64,000 nucleotides of DNA from Viscum album (Eukaryota; Streptophyta; Magnoliopsida; Santalales; Viscaceae), in the NCBI GenBank assembly GCA_963277665.1, contig OY728136.1, forward strand, positions 1,978,540,576 to 1,978,604,575, read 5' to 3'. Positions 35,640 through 46,186 of the stretch are shown piece by piece (positions within the stretch are counted from its first letter, which is position 1; the number at the start of each line of letters is the position of its first letter). The translations under genes and the position numbers were made by a program. The notes beneath the pieces are model-generated. The model saw nothing but the letters and a program-made list of their open reading frames with translations, had not been told where the DNA came from and did no database searches.

Positions 35640-36000
35640 TTTTTTATACCCATGACACTCCACGAACATGGGAGATGTACTTTGATGGCACATATAGGAG
35701 TCCTATCTGCACAAGAATGGAAAACTCGAATCTCAATTGAGTTGGTATAGGGATTGTATTTGTCTCCCCATAAAAAGCAGTTTTCCCTACTCTTTTATGC
35801 TATCTGAAGGATGCACAAATAATGAGGCCGAGTACCATGCCCATATCGCTAGATTAGAACTAGCTCCACATCTACACATTGCCTACCTGAATATCAAAGG
35901 AGACTCAAAACTAGTGATAAAGCATACCAATGGTGAATATTTCATTGAGAAGGAAGATCTAGCCCCCTTAATGGAAATTTCAGGGGATCGATGGTAGAAT
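35640..36000 (+). pseudogene. Second (archaeal-type) RNase H of the Tat/Ogre element
   Basis: WEMYFDGT (35670-35693, Asp codon 35685-35687), NNEAEY (Glu codon 35830-35832) and GDSKLVIK (Asp codon 35902-35904) give the D-E-D order of an active RNase H, with LELAPHLHI and NGEYFIEKEDL in the expected places. This extra domain between the normal RNase H and integrase is the hallmark of Tat/Ogre elements. The frame is open from 35737 to 35997, with stops just before it. Confidence 0.85.
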
Positions 36001-36409
36001 TACCCTTTGAACCCACCTTGAATTATGTTCCCCAATCATAGAATTCTCATGATGATGCACTTTCTAACACAACTTCTATCCTCACCAACCCTGATCAGAA
36101 GGAAGAAATCTTATGTATCACATATCAAAGAATGGTCTCACTGATTGTAGTAATTGATATGTAAGAGATCAATCAGGTCAACACCACCATAGAGTGTGAT
36201 GAACTAGTGAACACCCATGGATGGATGGATACTATAATCAACTATCGTTGAGATAAGACTCTCTCCTTAGATCATGCCGAAATGGAACAGTTCAGCATTG
36301 AGAAGCAAACCTCACCATACAGAATGACCCAAATTATCAAAAAGTGCTCAATAAATATGGTTTTGATAGAAATATACTCAGGTTTATAGAAGAAAGAGAA
36401 GTTATCATC
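36001..36409 (+). other. Spacer between second RNase H and integrase
   Basis: Tat elements have a variable linker here. I see acidic stretches with stops but no conserved motif. Confidence 0.35.
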
Positions 36410-37250
36410 ATCATGAAAGAAGTCCATGTAGGCTCTTATAGTGCTCATCAATCTATAACTAGCCTCTCCAAAAAAATGAATATGTTGGGATATTACTAGA
36501 AACCATGATACATGACTTTGTGGAATTCACCAAGAAATTTATTGATTTATAGATTCATAAAAACTTCATCCATCATCCCTCGAAATTGCTACATATATAT
36601 AAATATTATTGCCTTTTTTCAGTTTGGGAGATGGATGTCATGGGCCCATACCTGATAGCCGCAACTAAGCAGTTCAAGTATATCCTTACTACTACAAACT
36701 TATTTTCCAAATGGTCCGAGGTGATACCCATCAAGGAAGTTGAAACAAAGAATATCATCAACTTTGTGAAGTCCCATTTCATCACCAGGTTCGTAGTCCC
36801 TCAAAAAATATTGACAGACAATGAAACCAACAACTGTTCCACAGAGTTGAAGAATCTATTTTAGGAGTACAACATCAATTCTAATCACTCATATTGCTAT
36901 CATGAAACAAAAAATGGATTGATAAAGGATTTAAATAAGTCTCTATCAAATATACTCGAAAATATGGTAAACATGTATAATAAGTCATGACCATAAAAAC
37001 TCCTCCATGCCTTATGGGCTTACCAAACCACCATGCTCACTTATACAAAAGAAACAACATGCTCACTACTATACAAAACTAAGGTAGTTCTACGCATAGA
37101 GGTCTAGATTCCTTCACTTTGAATAGCCATTTGTGGACAACAATTAGAGGATGAACAATCTCAAATGTGGCTAGATGAGTTGGAAAAATTAGATGAGAAG
37201 AGGTTGCACACACTACATAACCTAAAGGTTAACCAAAATCAGATAACACT
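36410..37250 (+). pseudogene. Integrase of the Tat/Ogre element
   Basis: HVGSYSAHQSITSLSKKMN (about 36424-36480) followed by LGYYW-like residues is the N-terminal HHCC zinc domain, whose two histidines survive. The catalytic core starts with WEMDVMGP (Asp codon 36634-36636) and continues with FSKWSEVIPIKEV and ILTDNE (Asp codon 36817-36819). The third acidic residue is lost: NGLIKDLNKSL (36913-36945) has Lys at 36925-36927 where the family has Glu. The frame is open for 92 codons (36586-36864) and then hits a stop. Confidence 0.85.
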
Positions 37251-38141
37251 ACCCTTAAATAAAAAGGTTCACCTCTATTCATTCCTACATTGAGAACTAG
37301 TGCTAAACCTCAGAACCCCAATGATACTAAAGAAGAAGCCTCTGAAATTGGAGCCCATGTGGTCAAGAACATACATCAAACATAATGTCTATCATAATGG
37401 AGCCTATTCTCTGGCCACTATGGATGGGGACCATGTCACACATCCCACTAATTTGAGATTTATCAACAAATACTTTGCCTAGATATTATGGAACCAAACA
37501 GCCACATAAGATAAAGACCCATTATTCTTCCTAACCACTTGACGTTAAAAGGTATAGAGTTCATCCCAATCACATGATGTTAAAAAATACAAAATTCTTC
37601 CTTACTACAAGAAATTAAACAATATGGAAAATGTTCTTACCACATGACATAAAACTGCATGGATCCACAACTCCCCTTCCCCTTCATGTCAGGTAATCCA
37701 TCTTCTATGCTGAATGTCGTTAAACTGTACTATTCTCTAAGAACTACATATGGATTTATTCTCATTACCAATGATATACATAGGGAATATTTGATCCTAT
37801 ATCTTTGTCCATCCACTACATCATATAAAATTCCCTTGTAATTCCCCCCTCTTATCTATGTGATGTAGAGAAACCTGTGTCGCTCCTTGTTTCTCACACC
37901 AAGCATAGCTCACGCAAGCTTAGAAAATATGATAGGGACATACCCTCTCAAGAAAGGAATAAAATTACATGAGGGATCCCTTATAGTCCTGAATGGAAGA
38001 CCATAAAAGGCCTACCATGAGTCCTCTCCGCATGATGTCAAACTGCAAATTCGATGTCGTTTATGCATGATGATAAACTACATGTTTCCCCAATAACTAT
38101 GTGTGGTTTGATTCATAACCTCATGAGATACATAGTGACAC
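37251..38141 (+). repeat. Tat/Ogre 3' region, part 1, with a recurring CATGATGTTAAACTGCATGG motif
   Basis: After integrase, no coding block is recognisable. Variants of CATGATGTTAAACTGCATGG recur near 37540, 37576, 37605, 37641, 38030 and 38070, some 35-45 bp apart in the first group. The same motif reappears beyond C3 at about 49585, 49880, 49915 and 49955. This fits the repeat-rich 3' untranslated region known for Tat/Ogre elements. Confidence 0.5.
38137..38141. repeat. Target-site duplication GACAC, left copy (element C3)
   Basis: GACAC precedes the left LTR; AACAC at 49514-49518 follows the right LTR (four of five bases). Confidence 0.65.
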
Positions 38142-38799
38142 TGTCATGACCCGTACTCGGGGCCCATGTCGTGACTACCCCAATACTGCCTTCCATAGGC
38201 CAGGGGCTGGCGACTAGCACCAAAGACGTAAATCCCAAAATAAGGGAAGACATTGCCTTTATGAAGTAAAAAACACAACAGAGTACGCAAGTGAAGTAAG
38301 CACTAAGTAAAAATGGGTACAAGTAAGTGATGAAAAGTAAATGGGCCAGTATAAAATCCCAACTTGAAAGTACAATACAACTGAAAGGAAAGTACAACAA
38401 CAGTAAGTAAAAACAACAGCGCTGAGTCGTCCTACAGAAATCACACCTGAAGGGTGGGTACAAATAGTCTCCTCATCTCCTCGGTTGTGACCGTCCTCTC
38501 CGTGTACGTCCGGCCAAGTGGTCTACCTCTAGGTATTGTCCAGCTCCACAAGCCTCCACCTCGATCAGTTCTATCTGTCGTCTTCATTCAACACACATAG
38601 TGCGGGCATATCCTGTGCAGGGGTGAGTATACGATACTCAGTAGGGACACAGAGACCCCCAAAGGTCTCTCAGAATCCACGAAGGATAAACCACGAAGGA
38701 AAGATACAATCATGAAGTATCAACAACTCTACTTAGGTATATGACCATACATATACCTAAGTCATCAGTTACAGTTCGGCTCAAGCTCCCGAGCCCAAG

Positions 38800-38871
38800 C
38801 CCAACCCAGTCCACATAGGAAAGCACAACCCACTCCACAAAGGAAAGCACAACCCAATCCACATAGGAAAG
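38800..38871. repeat. 24-bp tandem repeat, three units (C3 3' LTR)
   Basis: Units at 38800-38823, 38824-38847 and 38848-38871 have the pattern CACAACCCANTCCACAYAGG plus AAAG. The 5' LTR has the same array at 46844-46915. Confidence 0.8.
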
Positions 38872-38978
38872 TAAGTCAACCACATCAATGATAATGATTG
38901 AAAATCAAGGATCAACTTACACAGGTGTACACTTCATAAGGTGATAAAAATGATCAGATGTAGCCACTGATTCATCTA

Positions 38979-39250
38979 AGATGTCAGACCCATATAGGAT
39001 ACAAGACCATCTAAGCTGTCGGACCCATAAAGGATTCAAGACCAGCTACTCTGCCAGACCCACACAGGATACAAGTACAGAGGTCAATACTGTCGGACCC
39101 ACATAGGATACAAGAATAATAGTCATCGTCGTCGAACCAACAGAGGATTCAAGTATGGTCTTCATCAGTGCGGAACCCACGGAGGATCCAAGTACAGTCT
39201 TCCTCGCTGCCGAACCAACAGAGGATCCAAGTGCAGTCATCATCGTCGTA
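38979..39250. repeat. About 39-bp tandem repeat, about seven units (C3 3' LTR)
   Basis: Each unit carries GTCGGACCCACATAGGATAC or a variant such as CCGAACCAACAGAGGATCC, followed by AAGTA and a CAGTCATC-like tail. The matching array in the 5' LTR is at about 47025-47300. The array creates spurious open frames on both strands. Confidence 0.7.
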
Positions 39251-41359
39251 GTCGCAGCCAGCTCTAGGGTTTCCGCACACATCATTCTCGTTTCCAGGAG
39301 GGTCCGCTCCTCGAGAAAAAGAGAGTTGATACATCAACTGTCACAAATTCTAGAGTTGATGAATCCCAAAGTTCTGTCTCAATAGAAGAAACCCAATGCG
39401 ACAGACGGTGCGTCAATCGGACACCCGATCTAAGAGTTATTGGCTTTTCTGTTCCAGGGGCCCGACAGGTTTTTAAGCTAAAACAAACCCGACTATACTC
39501 CAGCTACATCCAAACCTCAAGAGGAGTAAGCCAAAATGACCGTCTCAACAAAAGGATCCCAATTCAATTGACGAAACGTCAATAGGATGTCCGATCTTTA
39601 AGATATAAGCGTTTCCGCTCAAAGGGCCCGGTTGGTCTCAGGTTCCAACCAACCCGGACATACAGAAACTTTGCCGAACCCTCAAGTGTAATATATCGAA
39701 ATGGCCATATCGATCTAAGGATACCTACGCAACTGACGGTGCATCGATCGGAGGTCCGTAGATCATGTTATGGGTAAAATACCGAAAACGGTCCGAAGTG
39801 GGGTTCTGGGCCCAGTCTGACCCGGACCAACCCCCGGGCCCGAACCGGTCTGCGCGAACCGCCCCGACCCGGCCGGGGGGTGCGCTGGCTCGGCCAGCGG
39901 CCCGAGCAGGGGGGACGTGGTCTCCCCTTTGATTTCCGCGGATGCGGTGCCTGGCGCCGCGTCTCCCCCGGATCCCGCGCGACCGTGGGATTTAGCCTTC
40001 TCCACCACGGCTTCAGCCGTGTGAGGCTTCTTCAGGTGGCGCGCCGCCACCTCTGGGTGGCTGGCCGGTGCCGGCTAGCACCACCGCGCCAGTGACCCGC
40101 ACCACCGGAAGCTTCCGCGGGACACCCGAGTCATTTCGGTGGTCCAATTTCACTCCTTTCTGTGCCTGCGGTCATCTCAGGACACGTATATCGCTGCGAA
40201 GGCCTCCAATTGCCATTTCGGTCCTGCTTCATCATCACCAATTATTCCTCACATCAAGAACAAATAATTGGTGGGTTTGGACTTGTTCGTTCTTCCTCAC
40301 CCACCGTGTTAGTGGTTTATAGAATCACCAAAAAAATACACGCCATGCCGAGGGTATAATTCTCATAAAAGAAGAATATATAAAATTCCTTCCCCAACCT
40401 CAACAATGAAGACGATCGTCAGCATTGTGGTAGAAGGCGTTGTGGGGAAGAGGATCGTAGGCGTCATTGGGGCACGCCAAGGAGGAAGCGGCGTCACCTC
40501 TCTTGCCACGGAGAAGGGTAAGGGTAGCGCGTCGTCGATCTCCGAGGAACCAGCGTTCTTCGTTGTTTTATGTCAGAGGCCGGAGTTCTTCGTCATTCTT
40601 CGTCGGAGGCCGAATTTATTCCTCGCACAACGAAGCTCTACTCCTTAATAAAATAATAGGTTCCTCCTATTATTCAATTATACCCCTATGGTAACTCTCC
40701 CATAATTAATTCACCACATTAAATAAAATGTGTTGAAATTTAATTAAATAAGGGAGAGAGACGATCCCTCATTATTAAATGTGTTGGTAGTTAAATAAAA
40801 AGGTTAAAATAGGATGGTTCTTCATTAAATTATGGGTTGACATAATTTAATGGATTGATGTGACAATTAATGGAGGTTTGTCAAATTAATGGGGGATCTT
40901 AATGAGATTTAGAGGGAATTAAATATTGGGAATCATGTGGGACCTACCTCTCTAATATCCACACTAGGGTAGTTAAGTGGCTATGGGCCCCACCCTTAAC
41001 TACCCATGGGAGGGAAAAACCACCTCATGAAATAAAAATTGTTCTGACAATTTTTATTTACTTCATAAATAAACCCCCCAAAATTATCTTCTCCTCCTTT
41101 GCGAAAGAAACTACGGTATGTGTCCCCCTAAGAAATTACCGGAGCTGTGAGTTCATCAGTTCCCTTAGATTTTAATTCCATGCACCGATTCAAAAGTCAG
41201 AAAAACCTACTCATTCGTTCATTGAACGTACCCGAGCTAAAATTCGAAAATTGATTCTGGGCACACCGGGCCTCGAAATCAAGTGTCGTTAGAAGCCACA
41301 GACTCATAAAAATTACAAATTATTTAAAAAAAATCCCTTTAAATTTTTGGGTCTTTATA

Positions 41360-41376
41360 TTACTCCCACCTCAGGG
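41360..41376 (-). other. Polypurine tract of C3
   Basis: The minus strand reads GAGGTGGGAGTAA directly before the LTR start TATAAAGACC (ancestrally TGTAAAGACC). Confidence 0.6.
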
Positions 41377-41389
41377 CTTTATGTCCCCT

Positions 41390-41700
41390 TAAAGCTACAA
41401 CATAAACCAGGGTAACAAATGAGGGTACTGAGCACGCATCTGAGTCCCCCTCTTCCATGTGCTCTCCTGGAGGTTCCTGTGCTGCCAAAGAATGTGCACC
41501 AGATAGGACCCACTCCTATCGATACTCGATCTCCACCAGGACCTCCACAAAAGTCGCCCCGCCATCGATATCCAGCTCCTCGTGGTCGATGATATGCATC
41601 GAGTCATGAACGTATCTCCTCAACTAAGATACGTGGCAGACGTCGTGCACCCGGTGCAACTGAGGTGGAAGGGACAGGTGGTAAGCCATCTCACCTACCC
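41390..41700 (-). pseudogene. Chromodomain and integrase C-terminus of C3
   Basis: The minus strand reads VHDVCHVS (expected VHxVFHVSxLRKY), then HEELDIDGGATFVEVLVEI, the usual entry to the chromodomain of plant chromoviruses, and closes with TWKRGTQMRAQYPHLL, matching ATWExExxMRxxYPHLF. Chromodomains direct integration to marked chromatin. A stop and frame changes interrupt the middle. This domain with the gene order points to the Tekay/Del branch. Confidence 0.8.
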
Positions 41701-42720
41701 AAATGAGGACCTGGAATTTTCCGATGAATCATGGAGATAACTTGCCACCCCGACCAAATCTCCTCAATCCACGTCGAGGTGAGACCCGTGAGAAAATTTG
41801 GTCTCCATCCTCGAAATCCAGTGGTCTCCACCTCCTATCAGCATAGGACTTCTATCTGATTTGTGCAGACCTCATCCACTCCTGGATAACCTGCACCTTC
41901 TCTGTCGTAGCCCAAACCATCTCTGGTCCTACGAGTGCCGACCCCCCAGGGTCAGTCCATCACAGAGGTGATCTGCATGGTCGGCCATACAGTGCCTCGT
42001 AAGGTTCCATCGTAATGGTGGTGTGGTAGCTGTTGTTGTACGCAATCTCTACCAAGGGTAGGTGATCCTCCTAGCTATGACCAAAGTCAAGGACACATGT
42101 ACGGAGCATTTCCTCGAGTGTTTGAATGGTCCTCTTCGTTTGGCCATCCGTCTGAGGGTGAAAGGCAGTGCTCTGGTGTAGCTGCGTCCCAAAATCCTCC
42201 TGCAACCCCTTCCAAAGATGAGAAGTAAAGAGAGAATCTCGATAAGATATGATAGATTATGTAACACCACGAAGCCATTTGATCTCTTGGACATAGAGGC
42301 GTCCTACGCTCCCTACTGAGCCCTACTCTCTGATCGGTAGGAAGTGGGCCGACTTGGTGAGTTGGTCTACGATCACCCAGATGGTGTCGTGTCCTCTGAA
42401 AGTACATGGAATCCCCATCACGAAATCCATGGATATCCCATCCCACTTCCACTCCGGGACCTCTAAGGGATGTAAGAAGCCTACTGGTACCTACTGCTCT
42501 GCCTTCACTAGCTGACAAGTGAGGCATCGAGAAACGAACTCTGCCACACCCATCTTCATACCCAGCCACCAGTACTGTTGTCTGAGGTCCTGATACATCT
42601 TCGCTACTCTAGGATGCACCGCTAGAGGGGAAGTGTGGAACTCCCTAATCACCTCCTCTTTTAGTGCAATTGGTACCATGGTATGTCCCCAGAAGAGGAT
42701 GACGTGCTCCCCGCCTTTAG
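41701..42720 (-). pseudogene. Integrase of C3
   Basis: HTSPLAVHPRVAKMYQDLRQ and YWWLGMK with CLTCQLVKAEQ (42491-42640 region) form the HHCC zinc domain. The core shows SMDFVMGIP (first Asp), [22 protein letters not shown] and [19 protein letters not shown]. In the last motif the catalytic glutamate of HPQTDGQSERTIQ is lysine (AAG, 42136-42134). CRSPL and PEMVWATTEKVQVI match the following GRKCRSPxxW...ExIxxI region. Several stops show it is inactive. Confidence 0.88.
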
Positions 42721-42939
42721 AAAATCCATCGGGTGCTAGCCTTGAGGATATCTGAGAACGTCGCGCCTCATAGTCAACATCCCCACGCTGTGCCTCTCTG
42801 ACCTGCTGAAGTTGTGGAGGAGTTACTATGAGGGATTGAAGATAGATTTCCCTATATCTATCCATGAAGGATATCTGCAAAGCGGCTGATTGCTCCGTTT
42901 CCTCAACAAGTAGCTGAATGCTCGATCTCCTCCTGAGAG

Positions 42940-43400
42940 AATCAACCACAAAGTTCCCCTTACCAGGAGTATATACAATCTCAAAGTCATAATCTAGGAG
43001 GAACTCAAGCCATCGACACTGTCTCAGGTTCATGTCTTTCTGCGAGAAAATGTACCTGAGACTCTAGTTGTCATAGTAGACTATAAATCGCTCGACCATC
43101 AAATAGTGCCACCACATCTTTAGGGAAAAGACCACTGCTACTGGCTCCAGGTCATGGGTAGCATAGTTCTGCTCATATAGCCTCAACTTCCGTGAACTGT
43201 AAGCGATCACTGCTTGATCCTACATCAGGACACACCCGATTCCGGTCCCTGATGCGTCGCAGTATACTACGTACCCTACGACCTCCTCTGGTAGCCTCAA
43301 GATGGGAATATTGGTCAATCTTCGCCTCATCTATTAGAAGCTCTGCTGACATCTGTCTGTCCACACGAAGGGTTTCCCCTTCTTCATCAAAGTTGTAAGT
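42940..43400 (-). pseudogene. RNase H of C3
   Basis: YVVYCDASGTGIGCVLM gives the YCDASxxGLGCVLMQ start with its aspartate; YSSRKLRLYEQNYATHDLE and VVFSLKMWWHYLM match the ASRQLKxHExNYxTHDLELAAVVFALKxWRHYL stretch. IFSQKDMNLRQCRWLEFL and DYDFEIVYTPGKGNFVVDSL (42930-43033) finish the domain. Stops separate these blocks. Confidence 0.85.
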
Positions 43401-44284
43401 GGTGCTGCAACTCTGGAGAAGTCTGGAATAAATCTACGATAGTACCCAGTAAGACCTAGGAAACTCCACACCTCCGTTACACTCTTGGGCGGCTTCCAAT
43501 CAAGTACCGCCTTGAGCTTTTCAGGTTCCACTGAAACTCCCACCTCTGAGATGACGTACCCCATGAAGTGAACCTCTTGGATCCAGAACTGGAACTTTGA
43601 GAGCTTACCATAAAGCTGGTGCTCTCAGAGTGTATCTAGTACAACCCGTAGGTGATAGGCGTGCTCCTCCTCGGTAGTCGAGTAAATCAGTATGTCGTCA
43701 ATGAAGACTACGACAAATCAGTCAAGGTAGGGCTATAAGATCCTGTTTATAAGACTCATGAACACTACTAGAGCATTGGTCACACCAAAGGGAATGACCA
43801 AGAACTCATAGTGGCCATACCGACACCCGAAGGCCGTCTTATGCACATCCTCATCCTGAACTCGGAGCTGATGATAGCCTGACCTGAGGTCTATCTTCGA
43901 GAACCGATGTGCTCCCATGAGCTGATCAAAGACGTCATCAATACTCGGAAGCAGATACTTGTTCCTCACGGTCACCTGGTTCAGGTGACGGTAATCGACA
44001 AAAAGTCACAAGCCCCCATCCGCCTTCATGGCGAATAGGACCGAAGAAGCCCAGGGTGAAACACTGGGTCAGATGAAACCTTTCCCCTGTAAGTCCTCTA
44101 GCCATACCCGTAGCTCACGATGCTCGGTGGGAGCCATTTGATATGCTGGAGTGGATATCGGTGATGTACGAGGGTACATGTCTATATAGAAATCAACCTC
44201 CCTGCGAGGAGGTAGTCCCGGAAGATCATCAGAAAAAACATCCGCATACTGATCCACCACTACAGGAAAACTCGGACTCCGCAC
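43340..44284 (-). pseudogene. Reverse transcriptase of C3
   Basis: Beginning in the 71-codon frame at 44284, DVFSDDLPGLPPRREVDF is the usual lead into chromovirus [22 protein letters not shown], then [15 protein letters not shown] and [22 protein letters not shown] give the fingers and palm. The catalytic motif [11 protein letters not shown] is intact (GAC GAC at 43699-43694). GYVISEVGVSVEPEKL and SFLGLTGYYRRFIPDFS follow, then TTLMKKGKPFVWT. Internal stops occur at several points between these blocks. Confidence 0.9.
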
Positions 44285-44439
44285 GTCAACTGCTCTGAGG
44301 ATGAGACTAGAAAACTAATGTGTGATCGGCTAACCTCTCTTCTGCATTATTCCATCCTATGCTAAAAAGGCTCCCTTATCGCTGGTGAAGGTGAACCTGG
44401 TCCCATCTGTGTGGACACACCACACCTTGCACATCATTC

Positions 44440-44720
44440 AATCGATCTGAGCATGGACTATAGATAACCAATCCATACCCATGATGACGTCGTAAGGCCT
44501 CGATGCCGCTACGAGAAGATACCAGCCAAAGATCTCTCCTCATAAGGTAAGCTCACACTGCCGACACCAGTGCGTAATCATCGAGTCTACTCCCGTAGGA
44601 GTCTCTAGCCGCAAGGATTGAGCGAATGGCTCCGTAGGAATCTCCGAGCTCTGAACAAGGGCAGTGAAAATAAAAGAATGACTCACACCTGTGTCTATAA
44701 GAAATGCTGCAATGATGGAT
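44440..44720 (-). pseudogene. Protease of C3
   Basis: DTGVSHSFI (about 44695-44669) is the aspartic protease active-site motif, with DTG instead of DSG/DTG variants seen elsewhere in the family. YDVIMGMDWL (about 44500-44471) is the ILGMDWL motif downstream. Stops occur between the two blocks. It would have cut the polyprotein into its parts. Confidence 0.8.
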
Positions 44721-44899
44721 TAGACACAAATAGTACCTCTAATCATCTCGGGTGCACCGTGGTCATAAGCCTCTGCTGCCTGGAGCTGAGCCTACCTCTT
44801 CCCGCCAGCTCCTTGTGGTTGGGGTGGACCTCCTGGGGGTGGTGGTGGTAGAGCCTCGAAGCGTCGTACACCACCCACTGCTCGGACAGCTCCTCTTCC

Positions 44900-45902
44900 T
44901 CGTCCGCATCCTCCATACGGACCGCCACAGTCGAACCATTACCTCTGCCTGGGAGGTCCCTCCACTGTCTGCTGCTTGTCTTCATGTCGGGTCGGGAAGT
45001 CATGAGCTATGTGACCCTGCCCGTTGCATGCATAACACTGTCTGCTCCTCATAAGGTTGGCTCTACGCCGTGTACCCCGCATAGGAGAACCCGTGTCCTG
45101 AGTTCTCCCACCAGACAGACTCGTCTGCTTGGACCCCTGCATCATCTGTTGACTGCCAGCTGCAGAAGACTCCACTCCGTGCCATCTTGCGGTGGGTCTT
45201 ACTGCTGATGGCTGCTCGGCGAGAAAGATATACACTAATAGGGCTCGCTCCAGCACCCCCACCTGTGTCGGGATGCTGAGTGAAATCGTCGAAGCTCTGA
45301 TATTATGCATCAGCCGCTACTCAAAGGTCCGGGCCCGTAAGAGTGGGTCCCGTACCATGTCCATGGAGTAGTGCGATAGGTCGGTAAATCTCGCCGAGTA
45401 CTGGGCTACTGACATGCTGCCCTACCATAGGTGTAGTAACTCCTGGATGTGAACCGCATGGAGGGTTGATGGAACAAACTCCGAGCGGAAGAGGCTCTCG
45501 AAGTCCATCCAAAGTAGATATGCCTCGTCATGCACCTGGAGCATCACGCTCCACCATCTACCTATTGCTGCATGTAGGAGACTCGCGCTAAGGATCACCA
45601 TGAGGTCTACTAGTGTCCCTACTAATATGAAGACTCTGACAACAGCCTCCAACCAATCCTCAACTTCTTAAGGATCCGTCTCTCCATGGAACCTGAGCGG
45701 CCTCTGCCTCTGAAACTCGTGCAACTTGCTCAAGAGGCGTGTACTCTTCGCCGCTGGGGCTGGTAGTATCAGTGGCTCGGTGGGTAGAGGTACCGTCAGT
45801 GCCTCCGCTATAATGGGGCCCTGCACCGAGGCCTCGTTGATCGGTGGGCTTCCATCTCACACAAAGCTCTGAACCTTAGCTGGCTGCCGTTGTGGGACCA
45901 TC
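44900..45902 (-). pseudogene. Gag of C3
   Basis: A start at 45902 reads MVPQRQPAKVQSFV and hits a TGA. FHGETDP-EVEDWLEAVVRVF is the Gag-domain entry (expected FxGxxDPxxAxxWLxxxERIF), followed by RWWSVML, DFESLFRSEFVPSTL and SVAQYSARFTDLS. Near the C-terminus CYACNGQGHIAHDF has the zinc-knuckle pattern with the last cysteine changed to phenylalanine. Three or more stops and frame changes break it. Confidence 0.82.
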
Positions 45903-46172
45903 CTGAAATGAAACAGGTGCGCTATGGTTAAAAAAGTATACCTGGTGAGCTGATATAAAGTAATAAAAAATAAAACTTTTGAAACACACATGCAATCAAT
46001 GTTGTTGTGCACTGAGTCAGAAATCAGAAGTCAGGGTCCTCATGTATGGATACGTCGGCCGCCGTACCAACACTTGACTCCCTGTCCTGATAACCACACT
46101 CATTACTCTAAACATTATTGCTTCACAGAGTAGAAATTATCAAAGTCTTGAGTTCTGTGGTAGAAACGACTC

Positions 46173-46183
46173 CTCTGATACCA
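46173..46183 (-). other. Primer-binding site of C3 (initiator Met tRNA)
   Basis: The minus strand reads TGGTATCAGAG three bases after the 5' LTR. Confidence 0.9.
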
Positions 46184-46186
46184 ATT

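Larger units (their letters stand above)
38142..41359 (-). repeat. 3' LTR of C3
   Basis: It starts TGTCATGACCCG on the + strand and ends TCTTTATA, a decayed form of the terminal TTTACA kept in the other LTR. It contains two tandem arrays (38800-38871 and about 38979-39250) and a CpG-rich block at 39760-40140. It is 109 bp shorter than the 5' LTR because it lacks most of the 20-bp array at 47921-48040. Confidence 0.88.

Noticed and set aside
38979..39385. Minus-strand frames with regular SSVGS-type repeats as a repeat protein
   Set aside because: The regularity comes from the 39-bp tandem DNA array in the LTR; both strands give open frames because the unit length is a multiple of three.
39763..40095. 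A gene in the GC-rich block of the C3 3' LTR
   Set aside because: Frames are open on both strands because of composition; the block belongs to an LTR and has no motif.
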